A DNA stretch of 64,000 bases from Streptomyces cyaneochromogenes (GCF_003963535.1 NZ_CP034539.1:868001-932000); one strand, 5' to 3'; shown: positions 1 through 7,415, counted from the stretch's first letter. Numbers and translations: made by a program. Notes: generated by a model not told the origin, from the sequence alone.

Positions 1-684
1 CAGCCGGTCCTCCGTCAGGCCGTCGGTGGCCGGGGTGCGCCACTCCAGTGCGCTGACGGATCCGGAGCCCTCCAGGGCGGCGGACTCCTCCCGGATCCGG
101 GCCTCCTGCCGCTGGAGTTCGCGCCGGATGTCCACGGTGGCGAGCCGCCCCTCAGCCTCCGCCCGCTCAGCGTCGGCCCACTGCTGGGTGGCGGAGTCGA
201 GCCGGGCACCGTTCGTCGTCATGACGATGTGCCACAGGCCCTTGGCGAGCAGGCTCACGGCCGCCCCGGCAATGCCCACCCACAGGGAGAACTCCACGGC
301 CCCGTGTGCAGCGATCAGGCCCATGGAGAGCACCAGCGCTGCCCACCCCGCCCGGCGCGGCGCACGGGCACGCTGCGGGTTGTACTGATGCACCCACTCC
401 AGGGCGAGGCAGCAGACCCACGCGCCGTCGAACACGGCCGCGATCATGTAGGCAGCCCACGGGGTGAAGGCCATCGACAGCAGGCCCCCGATGGCGAGGG
501 CGGACCACACCACGGCCGCGAGGACGATCAGCGCGGCGAATGCCGTGACGGCCTGCTTCACCTGCGCCTTGCGGTCCGGCGGGGGCACCGGCAGCTCAAC
601 GGTGTACGTCTCCTGCACCTGGTGCGTCTTGCCGTCGATGGTCTTGGGCACCGTGCGCGTACGGGTCTCAGTCCTGGTCTGCAT
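1..684 (-). CDS. SpdB-like membrane spread protein (3' end cut by window edge)
   Basis: The frame is open from the ATG at 684 to base 1 (228 codons, no stop), so the C-terminus lies outside. After about 44 polar residues there are hydrophobic stretches near 45-72, 76-98, 112-131 and 133-155, followed by a charged, Ala/Glu/Arg-rich region (160-205) likely to be helical or coiled coil. This layout fits the Spd proteins that help intramycelial plasmid spreading in Streptomyces; I recognise the topology, not a diagnostic motif. Its start overlaps the end of the preceding 54-aa gene by 17 nt, so it is translationally coupled to the tra operon. Confidence 0.7.
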   Translation of the reverse strand, partial: MQTRTETRTRTVPKTIDGKTHQVQETYTVELPVPPPDRKAQVKQAVTAFAALIVLAAVVWSALAIGGLLSMAFTPWAAYMIAAVFDGAWVCCLALEWVHQYNPQRARAPRRAGWAALVLSMGLIAAHGAVEFSLWVGIAGAAVSLLAKGLWHIVMTTNGARLDSATQQWADAERAEAEGRLATVDIRRELQRQEARIREESAALEGSGSVSALEWRTPATDGLTEDRL

Positions 685-832
685 CGTCCTGGCCTCCCGT
701 CAGGTCGGTGCGGAACGGCTCCAGGACGGCGGCGAGTTCCGCCGTCACGGCCTCGATCACGGGTGCCTGGGCGACGGCATCGGCCAGGGTCTGTTCGGCC
801 CTCTCGCGGGCCTCCACGGCTTCCTGCACCAT
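668..832 (-). CDS. Small acidic helical protein of the transfer operon
   Basis: This 54-residue protein is rich in Ala and Glu, predicted helical and acidic at its end (GGQDDADQD). The start at 832 is chosen because a GAGGAG Shine-Dalgarno, made from the last codons of the tra gene, lies 7 nt upstream; a longer upstream frame would overlap tra. Its 3' end overlaps the spdB-like start. No family is recognised. Its position between tra and spdB suggests an accessory transfer or spread protein, which is inference. Confidence 0.6.
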   Translation of the reverse strand: MVQEAVEARERAEQTLADAVAQAPVIEAVTAELAAVLEPFRTDLTGGQDDADQD

Positions 833-836
833 GGGG

Positions 837-2057
837 TTACTCCTCTTCAGTGGCATGGAGGGGGATCGTGTAGCCGTCGGCGGTGCGGGTGACTGCGCCG
901 TCGGCGGCGAGTGCATTCACGGCCGCGTGCACGGCGGCGGGACTGCGCCCGGTGGCCCGTGCCAGGGCGCGCACGCCCAAGGGCTCGGGCGAGGTCATGA
1001 GCGCGGTGAGCACGTCGTCGGCCACGGGCGGGCGGGTGTTCGTTCGCTGTTCGTTCGGTGCCTGGACGCGCAGGTCAGAGGGCGTGCGAACGGCCGAACG
1101 AACGGGCACGTGCACGGGCGGGATCTTGACCAGGCAGACGCGGTTGCGCGCCCCGGCGAGTGCGGTCTCGCTCGCCCACAGGCCGAAGCACACGCGCGCC
1201 TTCTTGCGCTGCGGCTCCCACACGAGCAGTTGCCCGGCGCGCTCCAGCCGGTCCGGCCGCCAGCCCGCCGCTGCCAGGTCCTTGAAGATCACCTGCGAGT
1301 CCTCGGCCGTGGGCACGAGGTGCGCCAGCCGGGCCGTGAACAGCATGCGGATCTCCGACGGCACCGACGAGGTCTTGAAGTCCTGGAGCCCGGCCCACAC
1401 GTGCACGCCGAGTTCCCGGCCGGTCTGCATGATCGTGACCAGGTCCGCCAGGGCGGCGGCCGACAGTTCGTTGAACAGCCGCGACTCGTCCGCGATGAGC
1501 ACCAGGTGCGGACGGCGGGTCATGCGGCCCCGGGCCGGGAACTCCCGGCGGACCAGGTCCGACAGGAACGCCTCGATCTCGCCCAGGTCGTCAAGGACGC
1601 GGCAGTGCCGCCGGTAAGGCGCCACCGACGCACCCCACTTGCCGTCCAGGGCGACGACCATCCAGTCCGGCCGGGCCAGTGCCCACGCCGCCAGGACGCG
1701 GAGCACGGAGGTCTTGCCGGAGCCGGTGGTGCCTATGGCGGCGATGTGCTGCGCCGGGTCGACGCGGACCGGTCCGCCGAACAGTCCCCGCCGGGCCACG
1801 GTGACCCGGGGCGCGAACCAGCGGTGCCAGAACCGGTCCGGCTGGGGGCTCCAGCGCATGAGGCGCCGTACGGCGGCGTCTGGCAGGTGCGTGTGGAGGC
1901 GCTGGGTGAGCGGCCGGGCCGTGCGGTCACCGGCCTTGGCTGCGGAGTCAGCGCGCAGCGTGAGCCGCTTGGCTCGGGTGGCCTTCCACAGGCGCAACCG
2001 GTACCGGACGTAGAAGAACGCCACGACCGCCAGTCCGAGGGCGACGAGCGTCATCAC
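837..2057 (-). CDS. FtsK/SpoIIIE-type conjugative DNA translocase (TraB-like)
   Basis: A 406-aa ATPase expected to pump double-stranded element DNA between mycelial cells. It has an N-terminal membrane segment (about 3-18), Walker A GTTGSGKT (109-116), Walker B LVLIADES (185-192), a further conserved stretch around GVHVWAGLQDF (217-227) and a winged-helix-like C-terminus (about 345-395), the part that in TraB proteins reads short clt repeats. It is shorter than FtsK and lacks the multi-helix membrane domain. The GTG start at 2057 overlaps the upstream TGA as GTGA; an ATG follows immediately in frame. It is second in an operon with the HTH protein before it and the 54-aa and SpdB-like genes after it. 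Confidence 0.88.
   Translation of the reverse strand: MMTLVALGLAVVAFFYVRYRLRLWKATRAKRLTLRADSAAKAGDRTARPLTQRLHTHLPDAAVRRLMRWSPQPDRFWHRWFAPRVTVARRGLFGGPVRVDPAQHIAAIGTTGSGKTSVLRVLAAWALARPDWMVVALDGKWGASVAPYRRHCRVLDDLGEIEAFLSDLVRREFPARGRMTRRPHLVLIADESRLFNELSAAALADLVTIMQTGRELGVHVWAGLQDFKTSSVPSEIRMLFTARLAHLVPTAEDSQVIFKDLAAAGWRPDRLERAGQLLVWEPQRKKARVCFGLWASETALAGARNRVCLVKIPPVHVPVRSAVRTPSDLRVQAPNEQRTNTRPPVADDVLTALMTSPEPLGVRALARATGRSPAAVHAAVNALAADGAVTRTADGYTIPLHATEEE
1038..1103. repeat. Cluster of GTTCGTTC / GAACGAAC octamers inside tra
   Basis: Two direct GTTCGTTC copies start at 1038 and 1049 (11 bp apart) and one inverted copy lies at 1096-1103, with a partial GAACGG at 1088. They lie in the stretch encoding the linker between the ATPase and winged-helix domains. 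TraB-type translocases bind short repeated 8-mers, so these are candidate recognition sequences; codon repetition is the simple alternative. Confidence 0.4.
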
Positions 2058-2269
2058 GACTCACCCCCGGCCGGGGGTATGCGCCGGGCGGCACGGTCGA
2101 CGTCGCGGGCCGAGACCTTGATGAGGCGGCCGACGCGATAGCCGGGCAGCTCGCCTCGGTTGATCATGCGGCGGACCGTCCAGCGGCTGCTGCCGAGCAG
2201 CCGGGCGGCCTCAGTAAGTCCGATGAGATCGTGGGGAGTTGGAGCCACAGGGGCCTCCGGTCGGGTCAT
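2054..2269 (-). CDS. Excisionase-like helix-turn-helix DNA-binding protein
   Basis: A 71-residue protein of the MerR-like HTH_17/excisionase type, with the typical pattern LTEAARLLGSSRWTVRRMI followed by GELPGYRVGRLIKV and a short basic tail. Such proteins steer recombination directionality or act as small repressors of integrative elements. The ATG at 2269 is chosen because it directly precedes the conserved domain; longer in-frame starts would read through the 14-bp inverted repeat upstream. It ends overlapping the tra GTG start, so it heads the transfer operon. With a serine recombinase, its function as a true directionality factor is not certain. Confidence 0.75.
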   Translation of the reverse strand: MTRPEAPVAPTPHDLIGLTEAARLLGSSRWTVRRMINRGELPGYRVGRLIKVSARDVDRAARRIPPAGGES

Positions 2270-2288
2270 GACCCGGACCAGAACGCGA

Positions 2289-2323
2289 AACGACCACAGA
2301 CCGCGTACTGGTCTGTGGTCGTT
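2289..2323. promoter_or_regulatory. Perfect 14-bp inverted repeat upstream of the xis-tra operon
   Basis: AACGACCACAGACC (2289-2302) is mirrored exactly by GGTCTGTGGTCGTT (2310-2323) with a 7-nt spacer. It lies between the stop of the XRE regulator (2465) and the start of the HTH gene (2269). No T-tract follows in the leftward direction, so an operator for the XRE or HTH protein is at least as likely as a terminator. Confidence 0.6.
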
Positions 2324-2464
2324 GGTCGTCTTGCTGCTGCCAGTCTGCCACAAATCCGGGGCATCTGGAGCACTCGGAGCGTACGGGCGCACCCCGTCTG
2401 ACCTGGTCGAATTCGTTAAATGATCTGGTGTGACTCACGGGGCGCATGGTGAGCCGGCAAAGGG

Positions 2465-3709
2465 TCAGCCGGGCGGGTGCTCGGCCAGCAGCTCCCTCAC
2501 CTCGGGCACGTCGTCGTAGTCGGCCAGGCGGCGCAGCACCACCCGGCCGCGCTCCGAGGTCCGCTCGGAGGCGACGTCGGCGGACAGCTCGAACATGCGG
2601 GCCGCCGTTTCGGCTGCGGCTTCTGGTTCGTTGGCGTCGGCGTAGGCCACGGCCAGCCACGACAGGTACAGGGCCAGCTCACGGGCGTGGGTGGCGTCGT
2701 AGCGCTCCAGGACGGACCGGAGCAGCGGCACGGCCCGCAGCGGCCGGGCCAGCTCGGTGTAGACCCGGGCGTCCATGACCTCCAGCTCCTCCCGGCTGAC
2801 CCAGTAGGCCCACTGCGGCGCGGGGTCGGGGGCCTCCTGGGTCAGGGCTTCGTGCGCCTCGCCGAGGGCGCGCATGGCCTGTTGGGCGTGGGTGCGGCCT
2901 GCCTTGGCGTGGGCCCAGGCGACCCGGTCGAAGAACAGGGCGCGGGTCTGCGGCGGGGCGGAGGGTCCGGCTTCGTCCAGGGCGGCCTGGGCGAGGTCGA
3001 CCGCGTCCAACTCCCTCCCGGTGTTCGCGTGTTGATACGCGAGCGACCCGGCGAGGTTGGCCACGAGGGTGCCGTCACCGGCCTGCCGGGCGGCGGAGAT
3101 GCCGAGCTGGTAGGCATGCTCCGCCTGCGCGTGCTGCCCGGCGTCGCTGGCGATCCACCCGGCGATCTGGGACAGCTCGCCGATCTGGACGAGCAGCGCG
3201 TTGCCGGTCGGCTCGTCGTAGCTGGACTCGCGGTGGAGCTGCACGGCGCGGGACAGCTCGCGGAATGCGCGGTCGATGAGGTCGCCCCCGGCCAGCACGT
3301 CATCCGCCAGGCGCAGGCCGTGCACCCGCCCGGCCAGAGCCGCCACGGTGGAGGCACCGATGCGGCGGCCTGAGTTCCCGTCTCCGGGCTCCAGAGGGTC
3401 CCCGGGTGGCAACAGCTCGGCCAGCGTGGCGAACGCTCCCGGAAGGCGCCCCTCGTCCTCTCCCCGGGCGTAGGCGGCGGCCCGCTCCAGGGTGCCGAGC
3501 GGAACGGCGAGGGCGACCGCCAGCGCGGGCAGCCACGCATCCGGCACCCGGGCGCCCCGCTCCCAGCGGCTGACCTCGTTGCGGGTCAGGGTGGCGACGC
3601 CGGACACCCGGCACAGTCGCTCGGCCAGGCCGCGCTGGGACAGGCGTGCGTCCCGGCGCAGGCGCGCGAGGTACGCGCCGAACTGCCTCTTGCGCTCAGT
3701 GGTGTTCAT
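2465..3709 (-). CDS. XRE-family regulator with tetratricopeptide-like C-terminal region
   Basis: A 414-aa protein with an N-terminal Cro/CI-type HTH (about residues 8-70; SQRGLAERL and TRNEVSRWERG are visible) and a long Ala-rich helical region resembling TPR repeats (HAQAEHAYQLGISAARQAGD, repeated Leu/Ala spacing to about 395). Proteins of this build often sense peptides or small ligands and control mobile-element transfer genes. The start at 3709 is preferred over 3724 because GAGGGGG lies 6 nt before it. It faces the transfer operon in the same orientation and is divergent from two Cys-rich small genes. Its upstream region carries three copies of GGGGCCAG, possible binding half-sites. Confidence 0.8.
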   Translation of the reverse strand: MNTTERKRQFGAYLARLRRDARLSQRGLAERLCRVSGVATLTRNEVSRWERGARVPDAWLPALAVALAVPLGTLERAAAYARGEDEGRLPGAFATLAELLPPGDPLEPGDGNSGRRIGASTVAALAGRVHGLRLADDVLAGGDLIDRAFRELSRAVQLHRESSYDEPTGNALLVQIGELSQIAGWIASDAGQHAQAEHAYQLGISAARQAGDGTLVANLAGSLAYQHANTGRELDAVDLAQAALDEAGPSAPPQTRALFFDRVAWAHAKAGRTHAQQAMRALGEAHEALTQEAPDPAPQWAYWVSREELEVMDARVYTELARPLRAVPLLRSVLERYDATHARELALYLSWLAVAYADANEPEAAAETAARMFELSADVASERTSERGRVVLRRLADYDDVPEVRELLAEHPPG

Positions 3710-3825
3710 CGCTGGCCCCCTCATTTACCTAATTCTGGCCCCTCCCTGGCCCCCTCCGGGGCGCCCCCGGGACATCCGTTGGGCGCGTGAGGCTGAGGTG
3801 ACCTGCGAGGGGACGAGGGATCAGC

Positions 3826-3996
3826 ATGATGACGATCGAGGTCTACAAGATCGACAGGGACGGGAAGCGGACGGAGGTCGTCCCGCGCTACGAGGTGGGG
3901 ACCGGAGACCCCGAACGGCTCCAGCCGCAAGACCTGGGATACCCGCCCTGTAGCTGCCACCGGTGCCGGGCGCGCAGGACGGTGGTCACGCGATGA
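3826..3996 (+). CDS. Small protein with C-terminal CxCxxC motif
   Basis: A 56-aa protein starting with two tandem ATG codons behind GAGGGA, 5-6 nt upstream. The N-terminal half is beta-like (TIEVYKIDRDGKRTEV) and the C-terminus carries PPCSCHRCRARR, a possible metal-binding or redox knuckle. It overlaps the next gene by ATGA. Small Cys proteins like this recur in actinomycete mobile elements, but I do not recognise a named family. It is divergent from the XRE regulator, so may share its control region. Confidence 0.65.
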   Translation: MMTIEVYKIDRDGKRTEVVPRYEVGTGDPERLQPQDLGYPPCSCHRCRARRTVVTR

Positions 3997-4181
3997 CCGC
4001 GCCCACGGAGGAGCAGACGCTGTCGGCGGAGTGCACGCTGGGGCAGCGGCCCGGGTACGAGGACACGCACGACCTGTGCAGGCAGACCAAGGACGTACCG
4101 CTGCCCTACTCCAACGGCGTGCTCCTCGTGCGCCGTTGCAGGTGTGCGTGCCACGTTCACCGGAGCCTGGCGGCGCAGTAG
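3993..4181 (+). CDS. Small Cys-rich protein
   Basis: A 62-aa product whose ATG at 3993 overlaps the previous TGA, arguing for translational coupling; the in-frame upstream ATG at 3963 would lie inside the previous gene and is rejected. Cysteines occur in AECTLG, DLCRQ and CRCACH, with neighbouring His residues, suggesting a metal-binding fold. A strong hairpin follows 12 nt after the stop. The function is unknown. Confidence 0.65.
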   Translation: MTAPTEEQTLSAECTLGQRPGYEDTHDLCRQTKDVPLPYSNGVLLVRRCRCACHVHRSLAAQ

Positions 4182-4193
4182 CCCGGACAGACC

Positions 4194-4228
4194 GAACCCC
4201 CGCCGGTGAAGCGACCCGGCGGGGGTTC
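4194..4228. terminator. Intrinsic terminator, probably bidirectional
   Basis: GAACCCCCGCCGG (4194-4206) pairs perfectly with CCGGCGGGGGTTC (4216-4228) across a 9-nt loop. It lies between the rightward Cys-rich pair and the leftward recombinase operon, where a shared terminator would be expected. Confidence 0.75.
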
Positions 4229-4284
4229 GTCGTGTGCGTGGTGGGGTCAGGTTCGGCGCCTCAGCAGGGCGAGGCGGAACGGCG

Positions 4285-4401
4285 TCAGCACGGGACGCTG
4301 AGGGGCCGTCTCCGGTCGCGCGCCGCTGGCCAGCAACCGGCGAGCTGGGCTCCGAGTTCGGCCGCCTGAGCGCCGTACAGGGGCTCTCGGATGTCGGTCA
4401 T
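4285..4401 (-). CDS. 38-residue protein coupled to the GIY-YIG gene
   Basis: The ATG at 4401 overlaps the GIY-YIG stop as ATGA, and the frame (MTDIREPLYGAQAAELGAQL, then a Trp/Arg-rich tail) ends at 4285. Length is marginal, but coupling and codon use support translation. A second in-frame stretch beginning at a GTG that overlaps this stop would encode only 14 residues (LTPFRLALLRRRT); a frameshift between the two could have split a longer original protein. Function unknown. Confidence 0.4.
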   Translation of the reverse strand: MTDIREPLYGAQAAELGAQLAGCWPAARDRRRPLSVPC

Positions 4402-4703
4402 GACGTCTCGTCCTTCCGGCCGTTAAAGATCACGTTGTAGCGCGGGCGCTCGGTGCGCACGGCTTCGCGTTCGGCCGCCTCGGCGTCGTCGGGGTATTCG
4501 ATGCGGATGGCGAGGACTTGGGACCCCCAGGGCTTCTCCCGCAGATGGGTGCGTATGCGCGTGAGCGGGCTGACCGAGATGCCGATGTAGAGCAGACCTT
4601 CCAGGCCGTACAGGCGGTACAGCGCCGTGCGGCCGTCGGCGAAGAGGCTGCCCCCGTCCTGGTCGAACAGGCCGAGCAGGAACTGTGTGTCGATGGCGGT
4701 CAT
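4398..4703 (-). CDS. GIY-YIG domain protein
   Basis: A 101-aa protein. The segment LYRLYGLEGLLYIGISVSPL matches the GIY-YIG signature (LYRLYG then YIGIS), followed by TRIRTHLREKPW and an Arg/Glu-rich helix with AAEREAVRTERPRYN, in the order seen in compact GIY-YIG nucleases. It may nick or cut DNA, or only bind it. It starts with ATGA overlap on the recombinase stop and ends overlapping a micro-ORF. Its coupling to the integrase suggests a job in integration, excision or exclusion, which is inference. Confidence 0.75.
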   Translation of the reverse strand: MTAIDTQFLLGLFDQDGGSLFADGRTALYRLYGLEGLLYIGISVSPLTRIRTHLREKPWGSQVLAIRIEYPDDAEAAEREAVRTERPRYNVIFNGRKDETS

Positions 4704-6346
4704 GCCGCTGCCCCCTTGATCCAGTCGAGGTCCACGGACGCCGGGTTGAAGTACTTGGACCCCGGGCGCCAACCGGCCGGGCGGCCCTGCTCGGCGGGCA
4801 GGATGGTGACCTTGACCCAGGTGGCGATGATCTTCCGCTTCCGCTCGATGTCGTAGCCGGGCCACGCCTCCTCCGGGGACAGGCTCCAGTCGACCGGGTC
4901 ACTGTCCGCGAGCGTGGCCGTGGCCTGTTCCGCGATCTGCTTCTCGACGGCGGTGATCTTCTCTTTGATCCGCCGGGCCGCCGACCGGTACTCCACAGGG
5001 TCGGCCGTGTCGTCGTCGGCGAAGGCGTCGGCCAGTCCCTTGAGCCGGGCGTTCAACCCCTTGAGCCGGGCCGTCAGGTCTTCGGTGGAGTCCTTGGCCG
5101 GGGCGTCCGGCGCGGCGACCGAGGTGTCCATGGCGCCCACCCGGGTCAGGTGATCGATGAGCTGCCCCTCCACGTACTCGTCCACGGCGGCGACGCTGCG
5201 GGACACGTGCCCTTCGGTGCGGCACGTGTAGACGGAGCCGTTGCGGGCGTTGCCACGGCCCTTGGTCTTCACCGGGGACTGGCAGATGCCGCACAGGTAC
5301 AGGCCGCCGCCCAGGTACTTGCGGGCCGGGCCGGGCGAGGTGCGGCGGGCGGGGTTCTTCAAGATCGCCCGGCAGATGCGCCAGGTGTCCTCGTCCACCA
5401 GGGCGGGCCAGGCACCCTTGCCGGTGATCTCCCCGCCCACCTCCATGAGCCCCGCGTTCCGGGGCCGCAGCAGCAGCTTGAGGAACGTCGTCTCCGTCCA
5501 GTCGCCGGGGGTCGGCTCGGTGCGGGTGCCGTCCGGGAGACGCTTGCGGCGGGCGGGGGTGCGGACTCCTTCCGCGTGCCACTTGCGCAGCTCGGAGCGC
5601 TTGGTGGCGCCCTCGGCGATGGCACGGGTGGCGGCCTCCAGGTGCCATGCCTCGGAGCCGGGAGCGTTGACCGGCTGCGCCGCGCAGCCCCGGGGGCAGG
5701 TGACCGTGACGGCCTCGATTGGACAGGGCGTGTCGTCGTGCTCCGGGTGCTTGTCGTGCTCCTCGCGGACGACGGTGATGATGAAGCCCTCGGTGGTGTC
5801 GCACGCGGGGCAGATCAGGGAGCGCGGCGTGATGCCGTCCGCCTCGAACCCGAACGGACGGCCCCCGCCCCGGAACTCACCGCGCCTGACGTTGTCGGCC
5901 TTGGCGTCGGCCACGCGCTCGCCGATCTCTTCGGACTCCTCCTGCGCGTCGATGGCCTTGCGCCGGGCGATACCGCGCCCCTCGGCGGTGTTCATGTTGA
6001 TCGGGCCGCCCTTGGTGAACTCGACGGCGATGTCCCGTTCCTGGATCAGGTCGAGCAGGGCGAACGCGTTGCGGTAGTTGCGGTTCAGCCGCTTGTCCGA
6101 CACGGCCAGGACGGCGTTCGCGCTGCCGTCGCGGAGCATGTCGAGCAGCCGGTCATAGCCGGGGCGCTGCTTGCGGCCGGTGCCGGTGATGTCGTTGTCG
6201 ACCAGCACGGCGACGACGTGCCAGCCGCGCCGGGCGGCGAGCTTGCGGCAGTGTGCTTCCTGCCGCTCGACGCCGTACTCACGGCCTTCGCGGTCGTCGG
6301 AGATCCGGCAGTAGATGATCGCTTGTCGTGGCTGCTTGGCGGCCAT
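4700..6346 (-). CDS. Large serine recombinase (integrase)
   Basis: A 548-aa site-specific recombinase of the phiC31/resolvase type. The N-terminal catalytic domain shows IIYCRISDDREG with the nucleophilic Ser at 16, then conserved VLAVSDKRLNRN and the RGIARRKAIDAQEESEEIGER helix. A recombinase domain with an unusual inserted Cys/His segment follows (CPACDTTEG, CPRGC), then the zinc ribbon region with CGIC and CRTEGH (near 370-395) and a coiled coil (about 430-490). Length is typical of the family. The ATG at 6346 is preceded by a GGGGGTGGG purine run; a GTG nine bases upstream is an alternative. It lies beside the inferred right attachment site and is coupled to the GIY-YIG gene. Confidence 0.93.
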   Translation of the reverse strand: MAAKQPRQAIIYCRISDDREGREYGVERQEAHCRKLAARRGWHVVAVLVDNDITGTGRKQRPGYDRLLDMLRDGSANAVLAVSDKRLNRNYRNAFALLDLIQERDIAVEFTKGGPINMNTAEGRGIARRKAIDAQEESEEIGERVADAKADNVRRGEFRGGGRPFGFEADGITPRSLICPACDTTEGFIITVVREEHDKHPEHDDTPCPIEAVTVTCPRGCAAQPVNAPGSEAWHLEAATRAIAEGATKRSELRKWHAEGVRTPARRKRLPDGTRTEPTPGDWTETTFLKLLLRPRNAGLMEVGGEITGKGAWPALVDEDTWRICRAILKNPARRTSPGPARKYLGGGLYLCGICQSPVKTKGRGNARNGSVYTCRTEGHVSRSVAAVDEYVEGQLIDHLTRVGAMDTSVAAPDAPAKDSTEDLTARLKGLNARLKGLADAFADDDTADPVEYRSAARRIKEKITAVEKQIAEQATATLADSDPVDWSLSPEEAWPGYDIERKRKIIATWVKVTILPAEQGRPAGWRPGSKYFNPASVDLDWIKGAAA

Positions 6347-6362
6347 GTGACCCACCCCCTGG

Positions 6363-6399
6363 AGGCGCTTCGGTGTGTGCGCCTAAGAGGGTCCTACCC
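6363..6399. other. Candidate right attachment junction (attR)
   Basis: Immediately upstream of the recombinase there is an AGGCGC/GCGCCT inverted repeat (6363-6368, 6379-6384), then GGGTCCTACCC (6389-6399), an odd-spaced palindrome. A host reading frame becomes open only after the TAA at 6384-6386 and shows typical host codon use from about 6402. The crossover is therefore placed within roughly 6385-6402. The matching left junction is outside the window. Confidence 0.5.
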
Positions 6400-6488
6400 A
6401 AATACCCGACGACACCGGTGAGCTTCTGCCGGACGGGCGGGTGGTCGGCCCGCACCGCACCGTCGGCGCCCTGGCCGTGGCCGCCTGA
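6393..6488 (+). pseudogene. 3' end of a host gene interrupted by the element
   Basis: An open frame of 31 codons ends with TGA at 6486-6488, one base short of the convergent sigma-factor stop. Residues such as DDTGELLPDGRVVGPH and the codon use (GAC, GTC, GCC, CTG) look like real Streptomyces coding sequence. There is no start or SD. It is best read as the tail of a gene whose body lies left of the element. I cannot name the product. Confidence 0.55.
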
Positions 6489-6489
6489 C

Positions 6490-7383
6490 TCAGCCGCCGA
6501 GGTCCGGCAGCTCCAGTGCGGCCAGCCGCTCGGCGTCGGCCAGGATGTACATCTCGGTGATCCGGCCGTCGGCGACGGTGACGCCCATGACCGACTGCGG
6601 CCGCCCTTCGGGGGCGCTGAGCACCCCAACCGTGTCGTTGACGAGCACGAGCTGCATGTACCGCGCGAACTGCCGGAACAGCATCGCCTGTTCGGCCACG
6701 GGCTTCGCACCGCGCACCACCTTGGACGCCGCCACACCACGCACCAGCGGCCCGGAGTCGGCCCGCAGCACCACGTCGGGATCGAGGACCGCCAGCAGTG
6801 CCTCGAAGTCACCCGCGCGGGCGGCGGCCATGAACGCCTCGAGGACCTGCCGCTGTCTGCCGAGGTCGGGTTCGCTCGACGGCTCGGCGCCCCGTACCCG
6901 GCGCCGGGCGCGGCTGGCCAGTTGGCGGGTCGCGGCCGAGGAGCGCTCCACGATCGGCGCGATGTCGTCGAACGGCACCGCGAACAGGTCGTGCAGCACG
7001 AACGCGATCCTCTCGGCGGGCTCCAGCGTCTCCAGCACCACGAGCAGGGCCAGCCCCACCGAGTCGGCCTGGAGCACCTCCTGTTCCGGGTCGATCGTCG
7101 ACAGCGGCCGGATCACCGGGTCCGGGACGAAGGCCTCTTCCAGTGACTGCTCGTGGCGCCGGCTGCGTGAGCGCAGCATGTCCAGGCAGACCCTGCCGAC
7201 CACGGTGGTCAGCCAGCCGCCGAGGTTGTCGATGTCGTCGGCGTCGCTGCGGCTCAGCTTCAGCCAGGCCTCCTGGACGGCGTCCTCCGCCTCGGCCAGT
7301 GAGCCGAGCATGCGGTACGCGACCGCCTTGAGGTGGCCGCGGTGCCCCTCGAAGCGGTCCGCCAGCAGGTCTGTCCCGTTCAC
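6490..7383 (-). CDS. SigJ-type ECF RNA polymerase sigma factor with SnoaL-like extension
   Basis: A 297-aa sigma-70 family protein. Region 2 shows AYRMLGSLAEAEDAVQEAWLKL (about 22-44) and GWLTTVVGRVCLDMLRSRSRR; region 4 lies around 115-165 with PAERIAFVLHDLFAVPFDDIA. The C-terminal 120 residues (PDVVLRADSGPLVRG onward) form an NTF2/SnoaL-like domain, as in SigJ-class ECF factors that carry their own regulatory domain in place of a separate anti-sigma. A PIG-L gene lies 32 nt upstream in the same direction, so they may be cotranscribed. Its target promoters cannot be told from this window. Confidence 0.85.
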   Translation of the reverse strand: MNGTDLLADRFEGHRGHLKAVAYRMLGSLAEAEDAVQEAWLKLSRSDADDIDNLGGWLTTVVGRVCLDMLRSRSRRHEQSLEEAFVPDPVIRPLSTIDPEQEVLQADSVGLALLVVLETLEPAERIAFVLHDLFAVPFDDIAPIVERSSAATRQLASRARRRVRGAEPSSEPDLGRQRQVLEAFMAAARAGDFEALLAVLDPDVVLRADSGPLVRGVAASKVVRGAKPVAEQAMLFRQFARYMQLVLVNDTVGVLSAPEGRPQSVMGVTVADGRITEMYILADAERLAALELPDLGG

Positions 7384-7415
7384 GTCTCCCCCTCCGTGCT
7401 GATCTCTTCCGGCCG

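Larger units (their letters stand above)
1..6400. mobile_element. Right-hand portion of an integrative (AICE-like) element
   Basis: The block holds an FtsK-type transfer ATPase, an SpdB-like membrane protein, an excisionase-like HTH protein, an XRE regulator, a GIY-YIG protein and a large serine recombinase, nearly all with stop-start overlaps. The recombinase lies at the right edge and is followed by an orphan host-gene 3' end, as expected when the integrase gene abuts its attachment site. The left end is outside the window, so element length and replication genes cannot be judged. Actinomycete integrative elements transfer double-stranded DNA with one FtsK-like protein; assignment to that class is inference from gene content. 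Confidence 0.85.

Noticed and set aside
1-6400. Phage origin of the left element
   Set aside because: No capsid, portal, tail or lysis genes are seen; FtsK-type Tra and Spd-like proteins favour a conjugative element.
4685-6421. Long rightward frame of 578 codons across the recombinase gene
   Set aside because: It is antisense to a clear serine recombinase, is full of Gly/Val/Arg low-complexity protein and has no domain. High GC creates such shadows.
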